Shown: in pieces, positions 20,593-29,373 of the stretch
Layout: each line of letters starts with the position of its first letter
How positions within the stretch are numbered: the stretch's first letter is position 1
Source of the DNA: a virus
DNA: 42,113 nucleotides
Reading direction: 5' to 3' (one strand)
IMG/VR virus record: IMGVR_UViG_3300046506_000114
Coordinates: 1-42,113 of that record
Position numbers and translations under genes: made by a program
Notes under the pieces: model-generated
Database searches by the model: none
Told to the model about the DNA's origin: nothing
Seen by the model: only the letters and a program-made list of their open reading frames with translations

Positions 20593-22271
20593 TGACCCAA
20601 ACCACGACCCGCAACCAGTTGCTAAACCGGTGGAGCATGCTCAAGCGCGAGCGCGCCAGCTGGTTCTCGCACTGGCAGGAGATCTCCCGCAACCTGCTGC
20701 CCCGCCAGGGGCGCTTCTTCATCGAAGACCGCAACCGCGGCGAGCGCCGGCACAACGCAATCTACGACTCGACCGGCACCAGGGCGCTGCGCGTGCTGTC
20801 CGCTGGCCTGATGGGCGGCGCCACCTCGCCGGCCCGGCCGTGGTTCCGCCTGAAGGTCAAAGACACCGAGATGATGAAGTCCCAGGCCGTGAAGCAGTGG
20901 CTGGACGACGTCACCGGTCTGATCCTGGCCGTCTTCCAGAAGTCGAACACCTACCGCGCGCTGCACTCCCTCTACAACGAGATGGGCGGCTTCGGTACCG
21001 GCGCCAGCCTGATCGTCCCGGACTTCCGCAACGTCCTGCACCACCACCCGCTGACGACCGGGGAATACTGCATCGCGACCGACTGGCGCGGCGAGGTGTG
21101 CACGATCTACCGCGAATTCCAGACCACCGTGGGCAGCCTCGTGAAGGAGTTCGGCGCTGACAAGGTCAGCGCGACTGTCAAGGCGCTCTACGACCGTGGC
21201 GACCTGGACAGCTGGGTGACCGTCATCCACGCGATCGAGCCCCGCGCCGACCGCGACCCGACGAAGCTGGACCCGGCAAACATGGCCTGGGCCAGCACCT
21301 ACTTCGAGGCCGGCGTGAACGATGATCGGTACCTGCGCGAATCCGGCTTCAAGCGCTTCCCGGCCATCTGCCCGCGCTGGGACCTGGCCAGCGGCGACAT
21401 CTACGGAAACAGCCCGGGCATGGAAGCGCTGGGCGACATCAAGCAGCTCCAGCACCAGAACCTGCGCCTGGGCCAGGGCATCGACTACCAGACGAAGCCG
21501 CCGCTGCAGGTGCCCATCACGATGAAGAACCAGCCGATGGACACCCTGCCTGGCGGCGTCAGCTACTACGACCCGGCGACTGGCGGCGGCAAGGGCGCCA
21601 TCCAGAGCGCCTGGCAGGTGAATCTCGACCTGTCGCACCTGCGCGTGAACATGCAGGACGTTCGCCAGCGCATCGACGAGGCCTTCTACAAGGACCTCTT
21701 CCTGATGCTGTCGAACCTCGACAAGTCCGGCATGACCGCCACCGAGGTGGCCGAGCGCCACGAAGAGAAGCTTCTGATGCTGGGTCCGGTGCTGGAGCGC
21801 TTGGACAATGAGGCGCTGAGCCCGCTGGTCGACAACGCCTTCGACATGCTGCTGGCGGCGAACGCCCTGCCCCCGCCACCGCCCGAGCTCCACGGCCAGC
21901 AGCTGGACGTGGAATACACCTCGGTGCTGGCGCAGGCCCAGCGCGCCGTGGCCACCAACGGCGTCGACCGCTTCGTCGGCAACCTGGGCACGATCGCCCA
22001 GATGAAGCCTGACGTGCTGGACAACTTCAACGCTGACGAGTGGACGAAGATTTACAGCGACATGCTGGGCGTGCCGCCGAGCCTGATCACGGCATCCGAC
22101 CAGGTCGCAATGATCCGTCAGCAGCGCGCGCAGGCCCAGCAGCAGGCCGCCCAGCTCCAGGCCGCCGAGCAGGCGTCCGCCGCGGCGCGGAACCTTGGCG
22201 CCACCCCGACCGACGGCGGCAACGCCGCTTCCGACGTCATGGGAATGTTTTCCCAGGGCTTCGGCCAATAA
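20592..22271 (+). CDS. Portal (head-to-tail connector) protein
   Basis: 559 residues of the podophage head-tail connector family (T7 gp8/BPP-1 type): KRERASWFSHWQEISRNLLP, RQGRFF, then FGTGASLIVPDF, YGNSPGMEALGDIKQLQHQN, and GMTATEVAERHEEKLLMLGP. It forms the dodecameric ring through which DNA enters and leaves the capsid. The C-terminal 60 residues are Gln/Ala-rich (QQRAQAQQQAAQLQAAEQAS), as is common in this family. Length is typical. Confidence 0.93.
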   Translation: MTQTTTRNQLLNRWSMLKRERASWFSHWQEISRNLLPRQGRFFIEDRNRGERRHNAIYDSTGTRALRVLSAGLMGGATSPARPWFRLKVKDTEMMKSQAVKQWLDDVTGLILAVFQKSNTYRALHSLYNEMGGFGTGASLIVPDFRNVLHHHPLTTGEYCIATDWRGEVCTIYREFQTTVGSLVKEFGADKVSATVKALYDRGDLDSWVTVIHAIEPRADRDPTKLDPANMAWASTYFEAGVNDDRYLRESGFKRFPAICPRWDLASGDIYGNSPGMEALGDIKQLQHQNLRLGQGIDYQTKPPLQVPITMKNQPMDTLPGGVSYYDPATGGGKGAIQSAWQVNLDLSHLRVNMQDVRQRIDEAFYKDLFLMLSNLDKSGMTATEVAERHEEKLLMLGPVLERLDNEALSPLVDNAFDMLLAANALPPPPPELHGQQLDVEYTSVLAQAQRAVATNGVDRFVGNLGTIAQMKPDVLDNFNADEWTKIYSDMLGVPPSLITASDQVAMIRQQRAQAQQQAAQLQAAEQASAAARNLGATPTDGGNAASDVMGMFSQGFGQ

Positions 22272-22297
22272 CCCCACCACCCGAGAGGAACCCCGCC

Positions 22298-22627
22298 ATG
22301 GCCAACTTGGCAATGACACCCGAAGAAGCGAAAAGCGAATACGGCGCCGAGCCGACCGACAGCGACCTGCCGCGCTACCCGTACGGCCTGTCGATCTACC
22401 TGGACGACGACACCCTGAAGAAGCTGGGCATCACCGATCTGCCGAAGGTCGGCACTTCGATGCCGGCCACGATCACCGTCACGGTGACCGGTACCAGCCA
22501 GCGCGCCACCCAGTCGAACAAGGACGGCGAGCAGATGCGCACCTGCGTCGACCTGCAGATCACCGACATGGACATCACCATGCCCACCAAGTCGGCCGCC
22601 GACGTCCTGTACGGCACCAAGGGCTGA
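22298..22627 (+). CDS. Probable capsid staple/stabilising protein
   Basis: 109 residues from ATG 22298 (GAGAGGAA upstream). MTPEEAKSEYGAEPTDSDLP, then RYPYGLSIYLDDDTLKKLGI, TDLPKVGTSMPATITVTVTG and CVDLQITDMDI match small head proteins encoded beside portal genes and annotated as capsid staple-like. This is recalled from family patterns; a decoration or stabilising role on the capsid is inferred. Confidence 0.72.
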   Translation: MANLAMTPEEAKSEYGAEPTDSDLPRYPYGLSIYLDDDTLKKLGITDLPKVGTSMPATITVTVTGTSQRATQSNKDGEQMRTCVDLQITDMDITMPTKSAADVLYGTKG

Positions 22628-22634
22628 CGCCCGC

Positions 22635-22666
22635 GTATACGTCCCACACATGGCCGCGCCTACAGT
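22635..22666 (+). promoter_or_regulatory. Late promoter-like motif, copy 2
   Basis: GTATACGTCCC at 22635 and TACAGT at offset 27-32. If it is a promoter, the start would be at about 22673, next to the ATG at 22674, giving a leaderless message. Confidence 0.5.
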
Positions 22667-22673
22667 GGCGGCC

Positions 22674-22997
22674 ATGGAAGACTTTGACCCCCTCGATACC
22701 GAACTGCAGCAGGCCCAGCGCGAAGCCGACGACAAGCGCCGGGATCTCGCCCGCAAGCAGGAAGTAGCCGATTTCCAGTGGTTGATGGCCGACCCGCGCG
22801 GCCGGCGCATCGTGTGGCGCCAGCTGGCCGCCGCCGGCGTTTTCCAGTCCAGTTTCGACCCCACCGCCATGAATATGGCTTTCAACGAAGGGCGCCGCTC
22901 GGAAGGCCTGCGCCTGCTCGCGCAGGTGCATGAGCTGGGCCCCGATCTCTACGTGACCATGATGAAGGAGCAATCGAAATGCCAGGAGAAACCCTGA
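22674..22997 (+). CDS. Bbp19-like phage protein
   Basis: 107 residues from ATG 22674; an in-frame ATG at 22650 would add 8. The C-terminal half (DFQWLMADPRGRRIVWRQLA, GVFQSSFDPTAMNMAFNEGR, RSEGLRLLAQVHELGPDLYV) matches the small head-region protein of Bordetella phage BPP-1 known as Bbp19. The N-terminal half is a charged helix. Role unknown, probably head assembly. It overlaps the scaffold gene by 19 bp. Confidence 0.8.
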   Translation: MEDFDPLDTELQQAQREADDKRRDLARKQEVADFQWLMADPRGRRIVWRQLAAAGVFQSSFDPTAMNMAFNEGRRSEGLRLLAQVHELGPDLYVTMMKEQSKCQEKP

Positions 22998-23710
22998 TCA
23001 CCGACGCAGCACCGGCAGCCGCAACCCCAGCCGCAACGGCACCCGCCGCCGGCGACGCAGCCGCAACCGCAGCCCCGGCAGCAGGCCAGGCCGACGCGCA
23101 AGCCGCAGCAGCCGGCGCAACACCGGCGGGCGGCAACGAAGGCGGCGAAGCCGGCCAGCCTGGCGAGCAGACCGCCGAACAGAAAGCCGCCGACGAAGCC
23201 GCGGCGGCTGAAGCTGCCGCAGCCGAGGCTGCCAAGGCCGCAGGCGCACCCGAGAAGTACGAGCCCTTCGTTGCCCCGGAAGGCACCGCGCTCGACGCCA
23301 CCGTCCTGACGCAGTTCGAAGAAGCCGCGCGCGAGCTCAACCTGCCGCAGGACAAAGCCCAGCAGCTGATCGACAAGATGGCGCCGGCGATGGCCCAGCA
23401 GCAGGCTGCGCAGATGCAGCAGCTGTCCCAGGACTGGCAGGCGGCTGCCACCGCCGACAAGGAATACGGTGGCGACAAGCTGGCCGAGAACCTGGCCTAC
23501 GCCACCAAGGCGGTCGACACCTTCGCCAGCCCCGAGCTGAAGACCATGCTGCGCGAGACCGGCTTGGGCAACCATCCCGAGCTGGTGCGCTTCATGGTCC
23601 GCGCCGGCAAGGCCATCAGCGAAGACAAGATCGTCACCGGCGGCGCTCCGGCCAGCGCGAGCCGCTCGGCTGCCGAAGTGCTGTACGGCGCCACCGCAGC
23701 AAAGAAATAA
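22979..23710 (+). CDS. Scaffold/head assembly protein
   Basis: 243 residues. The first 90 are low-complexity Ala/Pro/Gly/Glu-rich, probably disordered. The folded part (FEEAARELNLPQDKAQQLID, KMAPAMAQQQAAQMQQLSQD, LGNHPELVRFMVRAGKAISE) is helical and typical of scaffold proteins encoded just before the major capsid gene. It should guide prohead assembly and leave before packaging. The Ala-rich GC run may cause alignment trouble but not a frame break. Confidence 0.83.
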   Translation: MPGETLITDAAPAAATPAATAPAAGDAAATAAPAAGQADAQAAAAGATPAGGNEGGEAGQPGEQTAEQKAADEAAAAEAAAAEAAKAAGAPEKYEPFVAPEGTALDATVLTQFEEAARELNLPQDKAQQLIDKMAPAMAQQQAAQMQQLSQDWQAAATADKEYGGDKLAENLAYATKAVDTFASPELKTMLRETGLGNHPELVRFMVRAGKAISEDKIVTGGAPASASRSAAEVLYGATAAKK

Positions 23711-23725
23711 GTCCCCTCCGCGGCG

Positions 23726-23757
23726 GTATACGTACCGCCGCGCGCCTTATCTACTCT
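23726..23757 (+). promoter_or_regulatory. Late promoter-like motif, copy 3 (upstream of the capsid gene)
   Basis: GTATACGTACC at 23726 and TACTCT at offset 27-32. Here the motif core sits within a 10-bp perfect inverted repeat (CGCGGCGGTA-TACG-TACCGCCGCG, written with its loop), so an RNA hairpin with a UACG loop is also possible. The major capsid gene starts at 23816. Confidence 0.58.
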
Positions 23758-23815
23758 TCAGTCTCACCGAACAAGCAGCCCTCGGTTTTACCCTCACCCA
23801 CTGGAGAAACAACAT

Positions 23816-24835
23816 ATGGCACTTTTAGCAGCTGGCGCCCTCACCCTCGCCGACTGGGCAAAGCGTCTCGATCCTGACGGCCAGGTGCCGAAGGTGGCAG
23901 AGCTCCTGTCCCAGACCAACGAAATCCTGGAAGACGCCGTTTTCAAAGAAGGCAACCTGCCCACCGGCCACCGCGTGACCATCCGCACCGGCCTGCCGCA
24001 GGTCTTCTACCGCATGATCAACCAGGGCGTTCCGACCTCCAAGTCGACCAGCACCCAGATCGACGAGGCATGCGGCATCCTGGAAGCACGCTCGCACATC
24101 GACGTCGAACTGGCGAAGCTGAACGGCAACGAAGCCGCGTTCCGCCTGTCGGAAGACGAAGCCTTCATCGAGGCGATGAACCAGACCATGGCCGGCGCCA
24201 TGTTCTACGGCAACCCGGGCACCGACCCGCGCCAGTTCTTGGGCCTGCAAACCCGCTACAGCTCGCTGAGCGCTGGCAACGGCCAGAACATCCTGGACGC
24301 CGGCGGCACCGGCTCGAACAACACCTCGATCTACCTGGTGGTCTGGGGCGAAAACACCGTGTTCTGCCCGTTCCCGAAGGGCTCGAAAGCCGGCCTGCAG
24401 CACCAGGATCTGGGCGAAGAGTCGGTACCGGACTCCAACGGTAACTTCTTCCAGGCGCTGCGCGCGCTGTACCAGTGGAAGAACGGCCTGGTGGTCAAGG
24501 ACTGGCGCTACGTGGTGCGCATCGCGAACATCAACGTGTCCGACCTGACCGGCCAGACCGCTACCCAGGCTGCCGCAGCCGCGACCGCCATCATCAACCT
24601 GATGATCCGCGCCATGGACCGCCCGCCGAATCTGGCGATGGGCCGCCCGGTGTTTTACGCCAACCGCACCGTGTACTCGATGCTGCGCGTGGCCGCCCTC
24701 AACAAGTCGAACAACGCCTTGTCGATCGAGAACGCCACCAACCAGTTCGGCAATGCGTACAAGATGACCAACTTCATGGGCATCCCGCTGCGCAAGGTCG
24801 ACCAGCTGCTGAACACCGAGTCGCGCGTCGTCTAA
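23816..24835 (+). CDS. Major capsid protein
   Basis: 339 residues: MALLAAGALTLADWAKRLDP, QVPKVAELLSQTNEILEDAV, then TRYSSLSAGNGQNILDAGGT and NLAMGRPVFYANRTVYSMLR, the layout of the BPP-1-type major capsid protein with an HK97-like fold. Position after portal and scaffold and before the cement protein agrees. It forms the icosahedral shell. Own ribosome site (GGAG) and an upstream promoter-like motif suit high expression. Confidence 0.92.
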   Translation: MALLAAGALTLADWAKRLDPDGQVPKVAELLSQTNEILEDAVFKEGNLPTGHRVTIRTGLPQVFYRMINQGVPTSKSTSTQIDEACGILEARSHIDVELAKLNGNEAAFRLSEDEAFIEAMNQTMAGAMFYGNPGTDPRQFLGLQTRYSSLSAGNGQNILDAGGTGSNNTSIYLVVWGENTVFCPFPKGSKAGLQHQDLGEESVPDSNGNFFQALRALYQWKNGLVVKDWRYVVRIANINVSDLTGQTATQAAAAATAIINLMIRAMDRPPNLAMGRPVFYANRTVYSMLRVAALNKSNNALSIENATNQFGNAYKMTNFMGIPLRKVDQLLNTESRVV

Positions 24836-24865
24836 GCGCTACTCACTGAATAAGGAACCATAGAC

Positions 24866-25354
24866 ATGATCCTCGACGCAGCAATGCTTCTCTCCGGTTC
24901 GTATAGCGCCAATGGCGTGCTGACCGGCCAGGCGGTGAACGGCGCAGGCAACATCCTGTCGTCCAACACCATCGACATCGCACCGCTGACTACCGGCGGC
25001 AACCAGGCAGGCGACATCGGCGTCGGCGAAGAACTGTACGTCGAGTTCTCGGTGCTGACCGCGCCCACCGGTGGCACCAACGTGCGCTTCCAGCTGATCC
25101 AGGCGGATGACGCCGCGCTGACCCAGAACGTGCAGGTCATCAACCAAACCGACGATCTGCCGATCGCCAACCTGGCAGCCGGCACCATCGTCCCCCTGCA
25201 CTGGGATCCGGCGGCGCCGTACGCGCCGAAGCGTTACGTCGGCGCGCGCTACGTGAACACCGGTGCGATCGCGACCTTCTCGGTGGCGGCCGCGGTCACG
25301 AAGAACGTCCAAGCCCGCCAGACCAGCCTGAAGTCGGGCTACTCGGTCTCCTGA
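24866..25354 (+). CDS. Bbp16-like capsid cement protein
   Basis: 162 residues: DAAMLLSGSYSANGVLTGQA, SSNTIDIAPLTTGGNQAGDI, GVGEELYVEFSVLTAPTGGT, HWDPAAPYAPKRYVGARYVN. Beta-rich, beginning MILDAAMLLSG, it matches the cement protein of BPP-1 (Bbp16), which binds the capsid surface as dimers and stabilises it. It directly follows the capsid gene, with AAGGA upstream. Confidence 0.87.
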   Translation: MILDAAMLLSGSYSANGVLTGQAVNGAGNILSSNTIDIAPLTTGGNQAGDIGVGEELYVEFSVLTAPTGGTNVRFQLIQADDAALTQNVQVINQTDDLPIANLAAGTIVPLHWDPAAPYAPKRYVGARYVNTGAIATFSVAAAVTKNVQARQTSLKSGYSVS

Positions 25355-25414
25355 TAAACCATGAAGCGGCGGGGGCGCTGCCCCTGCCAACCTTCCCCTG
25401 ACATAGGAAAGAAC

Positions 25415-26017
25415 ATGAACCGTCATCTGAAAAACTCGCGCTTCGGCGCTTCCCTGGTGGCCGTGGCCCTGGCCGGTTGCATGATCGAAGCCGCAGGCGC
25501 TGGCGAAGTCGGCGCTGCTCGCAAGCCGGTTAAGTACCGCGTGAAGGAAAAATCCCTGATCGGCAACACGCTGTACGAAGCTGGCCAGGAAGCTGAATAC
25601 GACGGCCTGCCGGCTGACAACCTGGAACCGTTGTGCGACGAAGGCCGCGCCCGCGCCGCCGAATACGAGCAGTCGAACAAGGCTCGCGTGCAGAAAATGG
25701 TCGCTGCCAATCAGGAAAGCGCCGTGGGCGACCCGGCCGCCTTTGCCGCTGCCTTCGCCAAGCAGCTGGCCGAAGAGCGCGCCGAACATCAGGCGCAGCT
25801 GGCCGCACAGCAGGAAACGATGGCCAAGATGCTGGAGATGCAGCAGCAGTCCGCCACCCAGCTGGCCGAGGCAGCGAAGAACATGGCTGTTCTGGCCGCC
25901 GCCCTCACCCAGGCGCAAGCCGCACCTGCACCTGAGCCCGCAGCGCCGGTGGCACCGGAAGCACCGGCCATCGAGGAGAAGCCGACCGAGAAGGCCGCAG
26001 CCAAGACCAAGGGCTGA
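25415..26017 (+). CDS. Head-region protein with coiled coil and a lipobox-like N-terminus
   Basis: 200 residues from ATG 25415 (AGGAAAGAAC upstream). Residues 1-22 (MNRHLKNSRFGASLVAVALA then GC) look like a lipoprotein signal: basic start, hydrophobic core, L-A-G-C. The middle (KYRVKEKSLIGNTLYEAGQE, AEYDGLPADNLEPLCDEGRA) resembles proteins encoded beside capsid genes. Residues about 105-170 form a Gln/Glu/Ala coiled coil, followed by a Pro/Ala/Glu tail. It may be a structural protein with a chance signal or a real envelope protein. A terminator follows. Confidence 0.75.
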   Translation: MNRHLKNSRFGASLVAVALAGCMIEAAGAGEVGAARKPVKYRVKEKSLIGNTLYEAGQEAEYDGLPADNLEPLCDEGRARAAEYEQSNKARVQKMVAANQESAVGDPAAFAAAFAKQLAEERAEHQAQLAAQQETMAKMLEMQQQSATQLAEAAKNMAVLAAALTQAQAAPAPEPAAPVAPEAPAIEEKPTEKAAAKTKG

Positions 26018-26049
26018 TCCGGCACCTCGCCAGCACCCCGACCATGACA

Positions 26050-26079
26050 AAGGGCGATCTCTCGGGGTCGCCCTTTTTT
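26050..26079 (+). terminator. Terminator after the capsid block
   Basis: AAGGGCGA (26050-26057) pairs with TCGCCCTT (26068-26075), followed by a T-run. It lies 33 nt past the coiled-coil protein gene and 17 nt before the adaptor gene, so it should limit read-through from the strongly expressed head genes. Confidence 0.85.
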
Positions 26080-26095
26080 CTTTCCGGAGAACCGC

Positions 26096-26752
26096 ATGTC
26101 ATCTGAAGTAGAAATCTGCAACCTGGCGCTGGCCCACCTGGGCGACGGCGCGACCGTGGCCAGCATCGACCCGCCCGAAGGATCGGCGCAGGCCGAGCAC
26201 TGCGCACGGTGGTATCCGACCGCGCGAGACTCGCTGCTCGAGATGCAGGAATGGGGCTTCGCGACTACGCGCGCCCTGCTGGCCGAGCTGGTGAATCCGT
26301 TCCCGCAATGGGCCCACGCCTATGCGCGCCCATCCGACTGCCTGAAGGTGCTGGGCATTCTGCCGGCTGACGCCACTGGCGACGTCGCCAGCGTCATCCC
26401 TCAGGACTGGGTCTACGGCGGTGTGCAATGCACGACCTATACCCCGCAGGACTTCGCCACCGAAATCGACGCCGCCACCGGAAACCAGATCATCTTAAGC
26501 AACCAGGGGAATGCACTGGTGCGCTACACGCGCGCGATCACCGACACCAGCAAGTTCTCGCCGCTGTTCCGTGATGCGCTGGGCTGGTACCTGGCCAGCT
26601 ACCTGGCCGGCCCGGTCCTGAAGGGTGAAACCGGCATCAACGTCGGCCAGGCCATGCTGAAGATCGCCCTGGGTCTGCTGAGCAATGCCGCGGTGTCGAG
26701 CGCGAACCAGAACGGCCGGCAGCAGGTGCAGGCCTATCCCTGGAGCCGCTGA
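26096..26752 (+). CDS. Tail adaptor protein (tail tubular protein A-like)
   Basis: 218 residues: SSEVEICNLALAHLGDGATV, then HCARWYPTARDSLLEMQEWG, YARPSDCLKVLGILPADATG and ALGWYLASYLAGPVLKGETG. The ICNLALAHLG opening and the W-x-F/W-A...A.L helix are the marks of podophage gp11-like adaptor proteins that join portal and nozzle. Its gene lies just before the nozzle gene, as usual. Confidence 0.85.
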   Translation: MSSEVEICNLALAHLGDGATVASIDPPEGSAQAEHCARWYPTARDSLLEMQEWGFATTRALLAELVNPFPQWAHAYARPSDCLKVLGILPADATGDVASVIPQDWVYGGVQCTTYTPQDFATEIDAATGNQIILSNQGNALVRYTRAITDTSKFSPLFRDALGWYLASYLAGPVLKGETGINVGQAMLKIALGLLSNAAVSSANQNGRQQVQAYPWSR

Positions 26753-26753
26753 C

Positions 26754-28811
26754 ATGGGCGCCAACATCCGCACCTATAAAACCAGCTTCAACGGCGGCGA
26801 GCTCACGCCCGAGTTCTTCGGCCAGATCGGTGACGCCAAATTCCAGACCGGCCTGGCGCTGTGCCGCAACTTCGTGGTGAAGCCCCAGGGCCCGATCGAG
26901 AACCGGGCCGGCTTCGGGTTTGTGCGCGAGGTAAAGGACTCCGGTAAGGCCGTCCGCCTGCTGCCCTTTACCTTCTCGACTACCCAGACGATGGTTCTGG
27001 AGCTGGGCGCCGGCTACTTCCGCTTCCACACCCAGGGTGCGACAGTTCTAGACGGCGCGGTGCCGTACGAGATCGCAAACCCCTATGCCGAAGCGGACCT
27101 GTTCGACATCCACTTCACCCAGTCTGGCGATGTCTTGACGCTGGTTCACCCCAAGTACGCGCCGCGCGAGCTTCGCCGGCTGGGCGCCACCAACTGGACT
27201 CTCGTAGCCGTCGCCTTCACGCCGCAAGTACAGCCTCCCACCGCCGTCGGCGCGGCGTCGAGCGGCGCCGGCACGCAGTACGACTACTCGTATGTGGTCA
27301 CCACGTTCTCGCCCGACCTGCTCACCCAGTCGGTGGCCAGCGCCGCCGCCACCTGCCAAAACAACATTTTTGCCTCGGGTGCGAAGAACACGATCACCTG
27401 GACCCCGCCGGCTGGTGCGCCGGCAGGTACGCAATATGCGGTCTACAAGCTGCAGGGCGGCACCTACGGCTACATCGGCCGCACCACGGATACCAGCCTT
27501 GTAGACGATAACATTGCCGCCGACCTGTCGCTGACGCCTCCGAACTATGACCAGGTGTTCCAAGCCGCCGGCGACTACCCCGCCGCGACCAGCTATTACG
27601 AGCAGCGCCGCGTCTTCGGCGGCACCAGCAACGCCCCGCAGAAGATCTGGATGACGAGGTCCGGTACCGAGGCGGACATGTCGTATTCGCTGCCGACCAA
27701 GGACGACGACAGAATCGCCTTTCGTATCGCCGCACTGCAGGCCAACACGATCCGCCACGTGGTCCCGCTGTCCGACCTGCTGGTGCTGACCAGCTCGGCC
27801 GAATTCCGGATCACCTCGGTGAACACTGACGCACTGACGCCTTCCAGCATCTCGGTGAAGCCGCAGTCGTACATCGGCGCCAATAACGTCCAGCCGGTCA
27901 TCATCAATAGCAACCTGCTGTACGGCGCGGCGCGCGGCGGCCACATGCGCGAAATGGCCTACTCCAGGGATGCCAATGGCTACATGTCGGGAGACCTGTC
28001 GCTGCGATCCATTCACCTCTTCGACGACTACGAGCTGGTCGACATGGCATACGCGAAAGCGCCGATCCCGATCGTCTGGGCCATCAGCAGCTCGGGCAAG
28101 TTGCTGGGCCTGACCTATGTTCCAGAGCAGCAGGTCGGTGCCTGGCACCAACACGACACCGATGGCGTGTTCGAGTCCTGCGCGGTGGTGGCCGAAGACC
28201 GCGAAGACGTCCTGTATGTGATCGTGCAGCGTCAGGTAAATGGCGTGTCGCGCCGCTATGTTGAGCGCTTGGCAAGCCGGAAGTTCAGCAGCTTGGCCAC
28301 CGCGTTCTTCGTTGACAGCGGCTCGACCTATGCTGGGGCACCGACCACGACGATCAGCAACCTCAGCTGGCTGGAAGGAAAGACAGTCAGCATCCTGGCC
28401 GACGGCGCCGTGCACCCACAGCGCGTGGTGACCAACGGAGCGATCACATTGGACAACCCGGCCAGCGTAGTGCAGGTCGGCCTGCCTATCACTGCCGACG
28501 CCAAAACCCTGCCGCTGGCAGCTCAGATCGACACCGGTTATGGCCAGGGTCGCATAAAGAACGTCAATAAGGTCTGGATGCGCATGGTCTCGTCCAGCGG
28601 CATCTTCGCCGGTCCGTCGACCGACAAGCTGGTCCAGTTCAAGCAGCGCACGACCGAGCCGTACGGCACCGCGCCGGCGCTGCGCACCGAAGAGATCGAG
28701 CTGGACGTGCGGCCAGACTGGGGCAACGACGCGGCCATCGTGGTGCGTCAATCCGACCCACTGCCCATCACCATCACTTCCATGACGATGGAAGTTTCAA
28801 TCGCAAACTGA
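26754..28811 (+). CDS. Tail nozzle protein (tail tubular protein B-like)
   Basis: 685 residues from ATG 26754, 1 nt after the adaptor stop. The opening YKTSFNGGELTPEFFGQIGD, then CRNFVVKPQGPIENRAGFGF is typical of podophage nozzle proteins; later parts (LVLTSSAEFRITSVNTDALT, VWAISSSGKLLGLTYVPEQQ) suggest the beta-propeller core. It forms the tail tip that opens for DNA ejection. The long opposite-strand frame over it is a shadow. Confidence 0.87.
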   Translation: MGANIRTYKTSFNGGELTPEFFGQIGDAKFQTGLALCRNFVVKPQGPIENRAGFGFVREVKDSGKAVRLLPFTFSTTQTMVLELGAGYFRFHTQGATVLDGAVPYEIANPYAEADLFDIHFTQSGDVLTLVHPKYAPRELRRLGATNWTLVAVAFTPQVQPPTAVGAASSGAGTQYDYSYVVTTFSPDLLTQSVASAAATCQNNIFASGAKNTITWTPPAGAPAGTQYAVYKLQGGTYGYIGRTTDTSLVDDNIAADLSLTPPNYDQVFQAAGDYPAATSYYEQRRVFGGTSNAPQKIWMTRSGTEADMSYSLPTKDDDRIAFRIAALQANTIRHVVPLSDLLVLTSSAEFRITSVNTDALTPSSISVKPQSYIGANNVQPVIINSNLLYGAARGGHMREMAYSRDANGYMSGDLSLRSIHLFDDYELVDMAYAKAPIPIVWAISSSGKLLGLTYVPEQQVGAWHQHDTDGVFESCAVVAEDREDVLYVIVQRQVNGVSRRYVERLASRKFSSLATAFFVDSGSTYAGAPTTTISNLSWLEGKTVSILADGAVHPQRVVTNGAITLDNPASVVQVGLPITADAKTLPLAAQIDTGYGQGRIKNVNKVWMRMVSSSGIFAGPSTDKLVQFKQRTTEPYGTAPALRTEEIELDVRPDWGNDAAIVVRQSDPLPITITSMTMEVSIAN

Positions 28812-28821
28812 GGAGAACACC

Positions 28822-29370
28822 ATGGGAATTGCAGCAGGAGCAGCAGGACCAGCGCTGCTGGGCGCACAAGTGGCCGGGGCCGCGGCCTCGACCGTCGGCG
28901 CCTACTACAGCGCCCGGTCACAACAGATCAGCGCACGGGGCGCCGCCGAGATCGCGGACCTCAACGCCGGCCAGTCTGAACTCGCCGCCCAGCAGGAGCT
29001 GGCGCGCGGTAACGCTGCCGTGGCGACAGCCACCCAGCGCGCCGGCCAGGTGAAGGGAGCGCAGCGCGCGGCGTTCGCTGCCAACGGAGTGGATCTCGGT
29101 ACCGGTAGCGCGGCCGAAGTGCTGACGTCTACCGACCTGGCGAAAGAGAACGACATCAACACCATCACCGCCAATGCCGTGCGCGCGGCGTGGGGACAGC
29201 GCATGCAGGCGACGAACTTCAAGAACGAGGCGCTGACGAAGCGCGCCGGCGCCGACTCGATCAGCCCGGGCATGGCCGCCTTCACGTCGCTACTGGGAAG
29301 CGCGACCCAGGTGGCCAGCACCTGGTACATGCTCAACAAGCCTGTGGCGCCAGCCACGAAAGGAGCCTAA
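28822..29370 (+). CDS. Internal virion protein (gp14-like)
   Basis: 182 residues. Two hydrophobic Ala/Gly-rich segments near the start (AAGAAGPALLGAQVAGAAAS) and end (AAFTSLLGSATQVASTWYML) surround a long helical middle (GQVKGAQRAAFAANGVDLGT, GSAAEVL). The pattern fits small ejected proteins of podophages such as T7 gp14, which form a channel in the outer membrane. Ribosome site GAGGAG upstream. Confidence 0.8.
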   Translation: MGIAAGAAGPALLGAQVAGAAASTVGAYYSARSQQISARGAAEIADLNAGQSELAAQQELARGNAAVATATQRAGQVKGAQRAAFAANGVDLGTGSAAEVLTSTDLAKENDINTITANAVRAAWGQRMQATNFKNEALTKRAGADSISPGMAAFTSLLGSATQVASTWYMLNKPVAPATKGA

Positions 29371-29373
29371 TCG

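Noticed and set aside
27048-28751. 567-residue open frame on the minus strand
   Set aside because: Shadow of the nozzle gene; no family features.
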